DNA of 60,989 bases from an uncultured Oscillospiraceae bacterium. Lineage in GTDB: Bacteria; Bacillota; Clostridia; Oscillospirales; Oscillospiraceae. Both the position numbers and the translations under genes were made by a program. Positions within the stretch are counted from its first letter, which is position 1; every line of letters starts with the position of its first letter. Below the pieces are notes generated by a model. The model made no database searches. It saw only the letters and a program-made list of their open reading frames with translations, and was not told the origin of the DNA. Shown one piece after another: positions 24,117-35,006 of the stretch. The stretch is from contig CANRBG010000007.1 in NCBI GenBank assembly GCA_947628805.1, positions 1-60,989 of the forward strand. The letters run 5' to 3'.

Positions 24117-24279
24117 CATTTTATAAAAGCCACACCCCTGTGCGCTTTGAGGTCGGAAAGGAGTTTCCTGTATGAGAAAGCATCAAGAGGAGAAAGGGGA
24201 GTTACATAAAGGGCCCATGTTACAGGGGCGTGGCCGGCGGCTGTTTCATGGGCGGAAAGGAAGGTGCTTCCGCTCCTGT
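24087..24279 (-). ncRNA. Putative structured small RNA, about 193 nt
   Basis: No protein gene lies here, yet a strong minus-strand promoter (24285-24313) and an intrinsic terminator (24087-24116) frame a transcript of about 193 nt. Predicted helices in the transcript: GCGGAA/UUCCGC (24252-24257 with 24268-24273); GCCCAUG/CAUGGGC (24247-24253 with 24213-24219) extended by ACAG/CUGU; and a 13-bp long-range helix between 24222-24234 and 24129-24141 with one G-U pair. The last two overlap, so they are alternatives or form a pseudoknot. Length suits 6S-type RNA, but I cannot place it in a family. A 65-codon frame from a TTG at 24313 overlaps it but starts inside the -35 box and is rejected. Confidence 0.6.
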
Positions 24280-24284
24280 ACTTA

Positions 24285-24313
24285 ATATAACCATATTTTT
24301 TCCAGCTCGTCAA
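24285..24313 (-). promoter_or_regulatory. Orphan sigma-A promoter driving the small RNA
   Basis: On the minus strand, TTGACG (24308-24313), a 17-base spacer, TTATAT (24285-24290). It points away from the DHH gene toward the terminator at 24087, with no protein gene between. Confidence 0.75.
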
Positions 24314-24533
24314 GTGCTTTTTGCAAAAAAATGGAAATTATCCTGCAATTGGCCCCGCTGGAAGGAATATTCTCCCTTTACAAACACGCACACCGCCATT
24401 TTTTACCGGCCATCCCCCGCTCCGTTCGAGCTGTCACATGGCGAAGGGCTTTTCGCCGGGATTCTGCGGGTCGAAAGGTGGAACGGGCGCTTGAACAGGT
24501 GGTTCAGGGCCAGCGGCAGCCCCTCCGCCGGTC
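24314..24533. other. Intergenic stretch without recognised feature
   Basis: 220 bases between the orphan promoter and the stop of the DHH phosphoesterase gene. I see no convincing ORF, tRNA or strong terminator here. The part near 24320-24400 is AT-richer than the surroundings, which fits upstream promoter DNA. Confidence 0.5.
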
Positions 24534-25481
24534 TTACAGCGTATCTTCAAGGGCTCTCAGCACGGCGGCCTCGATCCGCTCCGGCGGCCCGTCCGTCACG
24601 GCTCCCGCCGCGTCCGCGTGGCCGCCACCTCCGATGACGCGCAGCGCCTGCCCCGCGTGGACGCGCCCGTCGGTGCGCAGGGAGACCTTCCAGGTCCCGT
24701 CGGGGAGCTGGCGCAGCAGCAGCCCCGCCCAGGTGCCCGCCGGAACGGTGGTCAAAAGGGACAGCTTGTCCATATCGTCCTCCGCCGCCCCGCAGGCGGC
24801 CACGGTCCCCCCGTCCAGGACCATGACGCATACCCCAGGCCGGGGAAAGCGCATGGTCTGGTAGAGAGCCGCCTCCAGTCGGAGCCGGGCGGGAGTCTTT
24901 GTCTCAAACAGCCGCTTCGTCAGTCCCGCTCCGTCAAAGCCGGTGTCCCGCAGGGCCCCGGCGATGGTCAGGGTCCGGCCGGTGGTCCCGGGGGTGCGGA
25001 AGCAGTTGGTGTCCGTGGCCAGGGCCGCGTACAACGCCTCGCCCATCTTTGCGGTGAGCGTCACGCCGAGCTTTTTCAGAAGCAGATAGACAAGCTCCCC
25101 CGTGGCCGCGCTGTCCGCCTCCAGATAGGTAGCCCGGGCATAGCCGCTGTTGGTGCCGTGGTGGTCCACGGCCAGGTCTGTGCGCTCCGCCAGGTGTTCC
25201 CAGCCTGTGGGGAACTGGCCTGGTCCCGGGGTGTCCACCGCCGCCACGAAGCGGGGCGCAAAATCCGCCGGGGCGAAGTAAGGCGTCATATAGGGCTCGT
25301 ACCGGGCCATGGAGGGCGGGTTCGCCGCCAGATACGCCCGCTTGCCCAGGGCCCGCAGACCCAGGCACAGGCCGCAGCCGCTGCCCGCCGCGTCTCCGTC
25401 GGGCCGGATGTGGGTGATGATGAGCACGTCCTCCGCCGCCGCCAGCAGCCCGGCGGCGCCGGCCAGATCCACTGTGTACAT
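24534..25481 (-). CDS. DHH-family phosphoesterase (NrnA-like)
   Basis: 315 residues. DHH/DHHA1 architecture: the metal ligands H24, D28 and D30 lie in IITHIRPDGDAAGS, the DHH motif in LAVDHHGTN near residue 105, and the DHHA1 substrate loop RVIGGGGHADAAGA near 280. NrnA-type enzymes degrade short oligoribonucleotides and dephosphorylate pAp; others act on cyclic dinucleotides, so the exact substrate is open. GAAAGGAGCGGCCT precedes the ATG. It is divergent from csoR. Confidence 0.88.
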   Translation of the reverse strand: MYTVDLAGAAGLLAAAEDVLIITHIRPDGDAAGSGCGLCLGLRALGKRAYLAANPPSMARYEPYMTPYFAPADFAPRFVAAVDTPGPGQFPTGWEHLAERTDLAVDHHGTNSGYARATYLEADSAATGELVYLLLKKLGVTLTAKMGEALYAALATDTNCFRTPGTTGRTLTIAGALRDTGFDGAGLTKRLFETKTPARLRLEAALYQTMRFPRPGVCVMVLDGGTVAACGAAEDDMDKLSLLTTVPAGTWAGLLLRQLPDGTWKVSLRTDGRVHAGQALRVIGGGGHADAAGAVTDGPPERIEAAVLRALEDTL

Positions 25482-25565
25482 AGGCCGCTCCTTTCGTGGG
25501 ATGCTATCAGATGATCATTATCATAGCACACCGGCCCGGGCCCGCGCAAGAAAAGGAAAAAAGGA

Positions 25566-25615
25566 TTGACATATACCCCCACAGGGTATATGATATGGAT
25601 ACCCCACAGGGGTAT
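25566..25615 (+). promoter_or_regulatory. csoR-copA promoter with two CsoR-type operators
   Basis: TTGACA (25566-25571), a 17-base spacer, TATGAT (25589-25594). Palindrome 1, ATATACCC-CCACA-GGGTATAT (25571-25591), lies in the spacer. Palindrome 2, ATACCCC-ACA-GGGGTAT (25599-25615), covers the transcription start. Both match the G/C-tract TAxCCCC-GGGGxTA pattern bound by CsoR. Copper-free CsoR would block RNA polymerase at both positions. Confidence 0.88.
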
Positions 25616-25635
25616 ATTGCAAAGGAGGCGTTTTT

Positions 25636-25941
25636 GTGGACGAGGAAAAATGCTGCTGCGGCGAGCGGATGACGGAGCGGTCGGCGGCGGAGCGGAAGAA
25701 GCTGATCCACCGGCTCAACCGGATCGAGGGACAGATCCGGGGCATCCGGGGCATGATAGAAAAGGACGCCTACTGCACGGACATACTGGTCCAGTCCGCG
25801 GCGGTGAACGCGGCGGTGAACGCCTTCAACCGGGACCTGATCGCCAGCCACATGCGGGGCTGCGTGGTCCGGGATCTGCGGGACGGGGACGAGAGCGTGA
25901 TCGACGAGCTGGTGGTCACGCTGCAAAAGCTGATGAAATGA
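25636..25941 (+). CDS. csoR: Copper-sensing repressor CsoR
   Basis: 101 residues, all-helical DUF156 fold, starting at a GTG preceded by AAAGGAGGCG. The Cu(I) ligand triad is complete: C47 (DAYCTD), H72 and C76 (SHMRGC). The DNA-contact region KKLIHRLNRIEGQIRGIRGM is intact. The N-terminus also carries a CCC cluster (residues 6-8), unusual but found in some Clostridia. It controls its own operon through the two palindromes upstream and is followed after 16 bases by the copper ATPase. Confidence 0.95.
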   Translation: MDEEKCCCGERMTERSAAERKKLIHRLNRIEGQIRGIRGMIEKDAYCTDILVQSAAVNAAVNAFNRDLIASHMRGCVVRDLRDGDESVIDELVVTLQKLMK

Positions 25942-25957
25942 CGAGGTGAGCGGATAG

Positions 25958-28495
25958 ATGGAACAGTACGCTGTCACGGGCATGAGCTGCGCCGCCTGCA
26001 GCGCCCGGGTGGAAAAGGCGGTCCGGGCGGTGCCCGGGGTGAAGGAGTGCGCGGTGAGCCTGCTGACCAACTCCATGGGCGTGGAGGGCACCGCGTCGCC
26101 GGCGGACATCGTGGCGGCTGTGGAAAAGGCCGGCTATGGCGCGGCCTTGAAGGGCCAGCCCGCTGCCGGGGAGAGCGCCGCTCCCGCAGCCGGGGAGGAC
26201 GCCCTGGCGGATAAGGAGACCCCCAAGCTAATCCGCCGGCTCATCGCCAGCGCGGCTATATTGCTGCCGCTGATGTACGTGTCCATGGGCCACATGATGT
26301 GGGGCTGGCCGGTACCGAAGTTTCTGGCCGGCAACATCGTCTCCGTGGGCATCTACGAGCTGGTGCTGACGGCGGCGGTGATGGTGATCAACAACCGGTT
26401 TTTCGTCTCCGGCTTCAAGGCCCTGGTCCGGCGGGCCCCCAACATGGACTCGCTGGTGGCCCTGGGGGCCGCGGCGGCCTTTGGTTACAGCCTGTGGGCC
26501 CTGTTCGCGGCCAGCGCCGCCATGATGGAGGGCGGGCACATGGCCGCCATGGCCTATATGGACGAATACTACTTCGAGAGCGCGGCCATGATCCTGACCC
26601 TGATCACCGTGGGCAAGACCCTGGAGGCCCGCAGCAAGGGCCGGACCACCGACGCCCTGAAAAGTCTCATGCGCCTGGCGCCCAAGACCGCCTCGGTGCT
26701 CCGGGACGGGACGGAGGTCCAGGTGCCCGTGGAGCAGGTCCGGCTGGGGGATGAATTTGTGGTCCGGCCGGGGGAGAACATCCCGGTGGACGGCGTGGTG
26801 ATCGCCGGGGGCGGGGCGGTGGATGAATCCACCCTGACCGGGGAGAGCATCCCGGTGGACAAGGCGGAGGGCGATCCGGTCTCGGCGGGCACCGCCAACC
26901 GGTCCGGCTTCCTCCACTGCCGGGCCACCCGGGTGGGACAGGACACCACCCTGGCCCAGATCATCCGCATGGTCAGCGACGCGGCGGCCACCAAGGCCCC
27001 CATCGCCAAGCTGGCCGACAAGGTCTCCGGCATATTCGTGCCCACGGTGATCTCCATCGCCCTGGTGACGGCGGCCGGGTGGCTGCTGGCCGGGCAGACG
27101 CCTGGGTTCGCCCTGGCCCGGGGCATCTCCGTGCTGGTGATCAGCTGTCCCTGCGCGCTGGGCCTTGCCACGCCGGTGGCGGTGATGGTGGGCAGCGGCG
27201 TGGGGGCCCGAAACGGCGTGCTCTTCAAGACCGCCGCCTCCCTGGAGGAGACCGGCAAGGCCCGGATCGTGGCCCTGGACAAGACCGGCACCATCACCCA
27301 GGGGGCGCCCCAGGCCACGGACATCCTGCCGGCGGAGGGGATCACGGAAGAAGAGCTCATGCAGGCCGCCTGCTCCCTGGAGCAGGGCAGCGAGCATCCT
27401 CTGGCCCGGGCCGTGCTGGACCGGGCGGCGGCGGAGGGCGTGACGCCGGAGCCGGTGACGGATTTCAAGGCCCTGCCCGGCAACGGCCTCACCGCCAAAC
27501 TGGCGGGCCGGACCCTGGTGGGGGGCAGCCAGAGCTTTATCGGCGGCCAGATCCAGGTGCCCGCCCCGGTCCGGGACAGCGCGGAAAAGCTGGCGGAGGC
27601 CGGCAAGACGCCCCTGTTCTTCGCCCGGGACGGGAAACTTCTGGGCGTGATCGCCGTGGCGGACGTGATCCGTCCGGACAGCCCCGCCGCCGTGGCGGCC
27701 TTGCAAAATATGGGCCTGCACGTGGTGATGATCACCGGCGACAACCAGCGCACCGCCCGGGCCATCGGGGCCCAGGCCGGGGTGGACGAGGTGATCGCCG
27801 GGGTGCTGCCGGAGGGCAAGGAGAGCGTGATCCGCCGGCTTAAGGAAAAGGGCAAGGTGATCATGGTGGGCGACGGGGTCAACGACGCCCCGGCCCTCAC
27901 CGCCGCGGACATCGGCATGGCGGTAGGCGCGGGCACGGACGTGGCTATCGACGCGGCGGACGTGGTGCTGATGAAAAGCGCCCTGGCGGACGTACCGGCG
28001 GCCATCCGGCTCAGCCGGGCCACCCTGCGCAACATCCGGGAGAACCTATTCTGGGCCTTTATCTATAACTCCCTGGGCATCCCCCTGGCGGCGGGGCTGT
28101 TCATCGGGCTGCTGGGCTGGCAGATGAACCCCATGTTCGGGGCGGCGGCCATGAGCCTGTCCAGCTTCTGTGTGGTGACCAACGCTCTGCGGTTGAACTT
28201 TTTCAAACTTTACGACGATAAGCGTGACCGCAGGGCCAGGCATAAAAACGAAATGACAATAACGATGGAAAAGGAGAACGAGACAATGGAAAAGACCATG
28301 AAGATCGAGGGCATGATGTGCGGCCACTGCGAGGCCCGGGTGAAGAAGGCCCTGGAGGCCGTGCCCGGCGTGACCGGCGCGGAGGTGAGCCACGAAAAGG
28401 GCACCGCCGTGGTGACCGTCGCCACCAATGTGGGTGACGAGGCCCTGAAAAAGGCCGTGGAGGACCAGGACTACAAGGTCCTGTCCATCGCCTGA
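25958..28495 (+). CDS. copA: Copper-exporting P1B-type ATPase with C-terminal HMA domain
   Basis: 845 residues. An N-terminal HMA domain has GMSCAAC (residues 8-14). Membrane helices follow; TGES lies in the actuator domain, SCPCALGLATPVAV is the CPC metal-binding helix, DKTGTITQG the phosphorylation site, SEHPLA the HP motif and GDGVNDAPAL the hinge. After the last helices a linker rich in basic and acidic residues leads to a second HMA domain (MMCGHC, residues about 777-845). Most CopA proteins lack a C-terminal HMA; here it looks like a fused CopZ chaperone. It exports Cu(I) and is co-transcribed with csoR. Confidence 0.95.
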   Translation: MEQYAVTGMSCAACSARVEKAVRAVPGVKECAVSLLTNSMGVEGTASPADIVAAVEKAGYGAALKGQPAAGESAAPAAGEDALADKETPKLIRRLIASAAILLPLMYVSMGHMMWGWPVPKFLAGNIVSVGIYELVLTAAVMVINNRFFVSGFKALVRRAPNMDSLVALGAAAAFGYSLWALFAASAAMMEGGHMAAMAYMDEYYFESAAMILTLITVGKTLEARSKGRTTDALKSLMRLAPKTASVLRDGTEVQVPVEQVRLGDEFVVRPGENIPVDGVVIAGGGAVDESTLTGESIPVDKAEGDPVSAGTANRSGFLHCRATRVGQDTTLAQIIRMVSDAAATKAPIAKLADKVSGIFVPTVISIALVTAAGWLLAGQTPGFALARGISVLVISCPCALGLATPVAVMVGSGVGARNGVLFKTAASLEETGKARIVALDKTGTITQGAPQATDILPAEGITEEELMQAACSLEQGSEHPLARAVLDRAAAEGVTPEPVTDFKALPGNGLTAKLAGRTLVGGSQSFIGGQIQVPAPVRDSAEKLAEAGKTPLFFARDGKLLGVIAVADVIRPDSPAAVAALQNMGLHVVMITGDNQRTARAIGAQAGVDEVIAGVLPEGKESVIRRLKEKGKVIMVGDGVNDAPALTAADIGMAVGAGTDVAIDAADVVLMKSALADVPAAIRLSRATLRNIRENLFWAFIYNSLGIPLAAGLFIGLLGWQMNPMFGAAAMSLSSFCVVTNALRLNFFKLYDDKRDRRARHKNEMTITMEKENETMEKTMKIEGMMCGHCEARVKKALEAVPGVTGAEVSHEKGTAVVTVATNVGDEALKKAVEDQDYKVLSIA
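28286..28495 (+). CDS. Possible internal start giving free CopZ-like chaperone
   Basis: The ATG at 28286 is in frame with copA and is preceded by GGAAAAGGAGAACGAGACA, a plausible ribosome binding site. Initiation here would give a 69-residue protein that is a complete HMA domain with MMCGHC, the size of a stand-alone CopZ. Whether it is used is not known; the frame is fully continuous with copA. Confidence 0.35.
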   Translation: MEKTMKIEGMMCGHCEARVKKALEAVPGVTGAEVSHEKGTAVVTVATNVGDEALKKAVEDQDYKVLSIA

Positions 28496-28510
28496 GAGGG
28501 TCAAAACGCA

Positions 28511-28547
28511 ATGAGGGGCGTCCCCGCATACCGGGGACGCCCCTCAT
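28511..28547. terminator. Bidirectional terminator after copA
   Basis: A 16-bp GC-rich stem (28511-28526 with 28532-28547) between the convergent copA and ABC exporter genes. TTTTGTGTTTTT follows on the plus strand and TTGCGTTTTGA on the minus strand. Confidence 0.85.
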
Positions 28548-28562
28548 TTTGTGTTTTTCCGA

Positions 28563-30314
28563 TCAGGAGGACAATGCCAGGTCCTGGGCGTTCCAGAGCC
28601 GGGCGAAAGCCCCGTTGCGGGCCAGAAGCTCCTCCCGGGGGCCCAGCTCCACGATGCGCTCGTCCTCCACCACCGCCACCAGGTCCGCGTTTTTCACCGT
28701 AGAGAGCCGGTGGGCGATGATGATGCTGGTGCGGCCCTTGGCAAGCTCGTCCAAAGACGCCTGGATGCGCTGCTCCGTCACGCTGTCCAGGGCGCTGGTG
28801 GCCTCGTCCAGGATCAGCACCGGCGGGTTTTTCAAAAAGACCCGGGCGATGGAAAGCCGCTGCTTCTGGCCCCCGGAGAGCATCACGCCCCGCTCCCCCA
28901 CAAAGGTGTCGTACCCGTCGGGCATGGCCAGGATCTCCTCGTGGATCTCCGCCCGGACGGCGGCCTGGATGATCTCCTCGTCCGTGGCATCCGGCCGGCC
29001 GTAGCGGATGTTCTCCCGGATGGTGTCGGCGAACACGAACACGTCCTGTTGGATGATGCCGATGGCCCGGTGCAGGCTCCGCTGGGTCACGTCCCGCACG
29101 TCGGCACCGTCGATGGTCACCGACCCGCCCGTCACGTCGTAGAACCGGGGAAGAAGTTGACATAACGTTGTCTTCCCGCCCCCGGAGGGGCCCACCACCG
29201 CCAGGCACTTCCCGTGGGGCAGGGTGAAGCTCACGTGCTCCAGCACGGGGACCCCGTCGGTGTAGGAAAAGGACACGTCCTTGTATTCCACGTCGCCCTT
29301 TACGTCCCGCAAGTCCTTGGCGTCCGGCTTATCCACGATGTCAGGCTGGGTGTTCATGACCTCCCGGAACCGTTTGAAGCCGGTCATGCCGTCGGTAAAG
29401 ACCTCAATGAAATCCGCCAGCTGGGTGATGGGCCGCACGAAGGTGGAGACGTAGAGGGAAAAAGTTATGAGGTCTACATAATCCATCTTGCCTCGCATGA
29501 TGAAGAACCCGCCGGCGGCGATGGTGAGCACCTGCATCAGGCTCATGGTGGAGTCGATGCCGGCGTGGTAGATGCCCATGGTCTTGTACCAGGTCTTTTT
29601 TGCGTTTTTGAACTGGTCGTTGGCGGAGCGAAACTTGTCCGCCTCCGCGTCCTCGTTGGCGAAGGCCTTGGCGGTGCGGATGCCGGAGATGCCGGACTCG
29701 ATGGAGGCGTTGATCTCCCCCAGGGACTTTTTCACCTCCGCGTTGGCCTGGTCCATCTTGCCGTTCCAGCGGACGGTGAAGACGATGAACAATGGCACCA
29801 CCGCCAGGATGATCAGGGCCAGGGGCCAGCAGATGGTGCACAGGATGGCAAAGGCCCCCAGAATGGTCACCAGGCTGGTCATCAGGTTTTCCGGCCCGTG
29901 GTGAGAAAGCTCCGTGATGGCGAACAGGTCGTTGGTGATCCGGCTCATGAGCACGCCGGTCCGGTTCCGGTCGAAAAAGGAGAAGGACAGGGTCTGGATG
30001 TGGGTCAGGATGTCCGTGCGCATGTCCGCCTCCAGCCGGACCCCCATCAGGTGGCCCAGGTATGTGATGATGTACTTGCAAAACGCCTTGACAATGTAGG
30101 CCGCCGCCATGACCGCCATGACGGCGAAAAACAGGCTGAACAGCCGGTCCGGCAGCAGGGTGTTGAGGGTATAGCGAGTCACGTAGGGGAACGTCAGGTC
30201 CGCCGCGCAGGCCAGCAGCGCGCAGGCCATGTCCAGCAAAAACAGCCGCATATGAGGCTTGTAGTAACTGGCGAACAGCCGCACGGGATGGGCGGAAAAG
30301 TCTTTTTCTTTCAT
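28563..30314 (-). CDS. ABC exporter, fused permease-ATPase
   Basis: 583 residues. An N-terminal ABC membrane domain with six helices (about 25-310) is followed by the nucleotide-binding domain: GPSGGGKTTLCQLL (Walker A), MLSGGQKQR (signature), VLILDEATSALD (Walker B) and IIAHRLST (switch histidine). It is a half-transporter that would homodimerise, or pair with a partner elsewhere since none is adjacent. Lipid, peptide or drug export are all possible. The gene is monocistronic and convergent with copA. Confidence 0.9.
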   Translation of the reverse strand: MKEKDFSAHPVRLFASYYKPHMRLFLLDMACALLACAADLTFPYVTRYTLNTLLPDRLFSLFFAVMAVMAAAYIVKAFCKYIITYLGHLMGVRLEADMRTDILTHIQTLSFSFFDRNRTGVLMSRITNDLFAITELSHHGPENLMTSLVTILGAFAILCTICWPLALIILAVVPLFIVFTVRWNGKMDQANAEVKKSLGEINASIESGISGIRTAKAFANEDAEADKFRSANDQFKNAKKTWYKTMGIYHAGIDSTMSLMQVLTIAAGGFFIMRGKMDYVDLITFSLYVSTFVRPITQLADFIEVFTDGMTGFKRFREVMNTQPDIVDKPDAKDLRDVKGDVEYKDVSFSYTDGVPVLEHVSFTLPHGKCLAVVGPSGGGKTTLCQLLPRFYDVTGGSVTIDGADVRDVTQRSLHRAIGIIQQDVFVFADTIRENIRYGRPDATDEEIIQAAVRAEIHEEILAMPDGYDTFVGERGVMLSGGQKQRLSIARVFLKNPPVLILDEATSALDSVTEQRIQASLDELAKGRTSIIIAHRLSTVKNADLVAVVEDERIVELGPREELLARNGAFARLWNAQDLALSS

Positions 30315-30345
30315 GTATGTACGCTCTTTCTGATTTAGAAATGGC

Positions 30346-30365
30346 GGGCCAGAATGATCTGGCCC
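30346..30365 (-). terminator. Terminator after the clpE-like gene
   Basis: GGGCCAGA (30346-30353) pairs with TCTGGCCC (30358-30365) around ATGA. It follows the clpE-like stop on the minus strand, with a short T-containing tail. Confidence 0.6.
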
Positions 30366-30398
30366 ACAATAGCCTCGCTCCTGTTCAGAGCAGATATT

Positions 30399-32729
<2,331 letters not shown>

Positions 32730-32748
32730 GAAACGCTCCTTACACGAT

Positions 32749-33492
32749 TCAGAGGGTTATGTAGTTAGCCAGCAGATTCAGGTTCATGATATAGTCGGCC
32801 AGGCCCGTGGCCCGAAGGGTATCCTCGCTGAGAAGGATGCCCACGAACTGGCAGGCCCAAATCAGCAGCGAGCAGAACAGCAGGCCCGTGAAAACGCCCA
32901 CGGCCGCGCCGCCGATGTCGTTGACGATGCCCACGTAGGGTATCTTGAAGCTCAGGTTGGGGATATTCACCAGCACAATGAGGATGGCGAACAGGATGAT
33001 GAACGCCAGTATGAACCCGGCGTACCAGGTAACGGCCTGACAGGTGATGTTGACGATGGCGGAGCTCAAAGACGAGTCGTTCTCCGCCACGTAAGCCGTG
33101 GTGCGGTCGGTTAGGGTCTGGGCCATGCTGTCGTAAAGGCCGAGGGTCTTGAAGGTCTGATAGGCCACCTCCGGCTCCTTATCCGGCTGCTCCACCAGCA
33201 GGTCCGTCATGGACCGGTTGGTGTTCCAGTTGCCCTTGCTGTCCGCCTCGAAGCCAAAGACCTCATAGGTGGTCTTCTCCGCCTGGGCCTCCATGTAGCC
33301 GCTGACGAAGGGCTTCAGCACAGGGATCACCTCATAGGAGTAGGTATCGGACAGCAGCTGGGCCCCGTATAGAGATAGTATTATCACCAGCACCTCGATA
33401 ATTCCCATGATGATGCCCTTTTTATAGCCCTGCCAGGCGCAGATGACCAGGATGGCAATCAGAACGATATTGATGACGGAATTGACAGTCAT
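32749..33492 (-). CDS. CvpA-family membrane protein
   Basis: 247 residues from the ATG at 33492; the longer frame to 33651 runs into the upstream gene. It starts VNSVINIVLIAILVICAWQG, then KKGIIMGIIEVLVIILSLYG, the paired helices of CvpA/colicin V production proteins. A soluble insertion (about 60-150) and two more helices follow. The function of the family in Firmicutes is unknown; a link to envelope or purine-related regulation has been proposed. It lies 19 bases upstream of the clpE-like gene. Confidence 0.8.
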   Translation of the reverse strand: MTVNSVINIVLIAILVICAWQGYKKGIIMGIIEVLVIILSLYGAQLLSDTYSYEVIPVLKPFVSGYMEAQAEKTTYEVFGFEADSKGNWNTNRSMTDLLVEQPDKEPEVAYQTFKTLGLYDSMAQTLTDRTTAYVAENDSSLSSAIVNITCQAVTWYAGFILAFIILFAILIVLVNIPNLSFKIPYVGIVNDIGGAAVGVFTGLLFCSLLIWACQFVGILLSEDTLRATGLADYIMNLNLLANYITL

Positions 33493-33541
33493 AGCGGATA
33501 CCTCTCGCAAAATGAAGTGGGAAACGGGGGGAGAAAAGATC

Positions 33542-34951
33542 TCAGAACGTGTAGACCTCCGCGTAGTTGGAGGCGATGAGCAATGCCTCGCCCCGGGAGC
33601 GGAGCAGACCGTACTTGAAGCCGGGCAGACCGTTGAGCCGGCCCTTTTCACCCAGGGCGCTGGTGTACAGCACCGCCCCGTCCGAGCACAGGACCATGAT
33701 CTCCAGGTTGGAGGCGGTCAAGCATACAAGCTCGCTGTTCACCTGGGCGGTGCCCAGCACCGCGCCGGTGGAGTCCAGGGATACAAGCGTGGCGGTGGTG
33801 CCGGTCCGGTAGGGGCTCAAAGCCAGGGCCACGCAGTTGCTGGTGTCGAAGGTATAACCGATCAGATACCGGCCGTCGAAGGCGTATGTATTTTGCCACT
33901 CGCCGTCGGCGTTAAAAAACAGCGCCTGCTCGCTGGACAGGGCGCACAGCCGGTTGGCGGAGAACCAGTGCAGGTCCAGCAGCACGGTATCCTCCACGGA
34001 GAAAGCGGCCTGCTGTTCCTCCCGGGACAGGGCGAAGATACGCACCTCGCTGCCGCTGGCCGTATAGCTGAGCACCGCCAGCTTCCGGCCGTCCGGGGAG
34101 ACGGAGCCGCTGATGACCCAGGCCGAGGAGGAGTACCACTCGTACACCGGGTCCAGGTTGGGATCGTACACCCGCACCAGCGCCCGATAGCCGGTCTGCC
34201 TGGTGGTCACCACGGTGTACCCGCTCTCGGAGACGGTGGCGGAGATGATGTCCCCGTCGATGGACAGCTCCTCCACGGTGCTGTCGAACCGGGCCACGGC
34301 CAGCCGCCGGCCCCCCAGGTCATAGAACACGGCAAAATCGCTGCAGCCGGCGGCCGCGGGGTTCTCCATCTGCATGACCATGCTGGTGACGGCGGTGCCC
34401 TCTCCATCCAACAGCTCAAAGCCGGAGGCGTTGGCTACGGCCAGACCCTGTCCGGCGGCGGCGAAGGCCTGCCCGGAGCCCGCGTCGAAGACGTATTCCT
34501 CCCGGGCCACCGCTGTGTTGTCCGCGGAGAGGATCATCCCGTCGGGGGAGAAGCTGTCCCGATAGATCCAGACCACCAGCGTCGCCGCGAAGAGCACCGC
34601 CGCCGCCACCAGGGAGATCACCGCGCCCACCATGTCCCGGTGGGACAGCAGGGGCTTTTTCTCGTCCGGCGTCTTCTGCGCGCGGTCCCGGCGAAAGACG
34701 ACCTGTTTGCTTTTTTTGACCTTTTTCTCCGGCTGGCCGCCGTCCGTCCTCGCCTGGGCCTCCGCCGCGCCGGCCACCTCCTTGATGGCGTCCAGCAGGG
34801 CGGCTTGGGCCGCCGGGGTCAGGGGAAGAGGCTCCTCCGGCGGCTGGGCGTCGGCCTGGGGCGGGCGCTTTTCCGGCTTGCCGCCCTCCGGCGGCGTGCC
34901 CTTGGCCGGCTTAGGGGTCTTGTTGGATTTTTTCAGGTGCTTGTTTGCCAT
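33542..34951 (-). CDS. DUF5711-like membrane-anchored beta-propeller protein
   Basis: 469 residues. A basic, Lys/Pro-rich cytosolic N-terminus (1-95), one helix (AVISLVAAAVLFAATLVVWI, about 129-148) and a large external domain of repeating beta blades. Blades end in hydrophobic-aspartate patterns such as ISGSVSPDGRKLAVLSYTAS, typical of WD/PQQ-like propellers. It resembles the DUF5711 family near cvpA in Clostridia. Function unknown; a scaffold or envelope sensor is plausible. Confidence 0.7.
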   Translation of the reverse strand: MANKHLKKSNKTPKPAKGTPPEGGKPEKRPPQADAQPPEEPLPLTPAAQAALLDAIKEVAGAAEAQARTDGGQPEKKVKKSKQVVFRRDRAQKTPDEKKPLLSHRDMVGAVISLVAAAVLFAATLVVWIYRDSFSPDGMILSADNTAVAREEYVFDAGSGQAFAAAGQGLAVANASGFELLDGEGTAVTSMVMQMENPAAAGCSDFAVFYDLGGRRLAVARFDSTVEELSIDGDIISATVSESGYTVVTTRQTGYRALVRVYDPNLDPVYEWYSSSAWVISGSVSPDGRKLAVLSYTASGSEVRIFALSREEQQAAFSVEDTVLLDLHWFSANRLCALSSEQALFFNADGEWQNTYAFDGRYLIGYTFDTSNCVALALSPYRTGTTATLVSLDSTGAVLGTAQVNSELVCLTASNLEIMVLCSDGAVLYTSALGEKGRLNGLPGFKYGLLRSRGEALLIASNYAEVYTF

Positions 34952-35006
34952 GGGCCGTCCCCTTGGTTTAGCCTATTATTGCAAATATATATTGTAGCAC
35001 ATGCGG

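Noticed and set aside
24116-24313. 65-codon minus-strand ORF from a TTG at 24313
   Set aside because: The start lies inside a -35 box, there is no ribosome binding site and the frame runs through predicted RNA helices up to the terminator.
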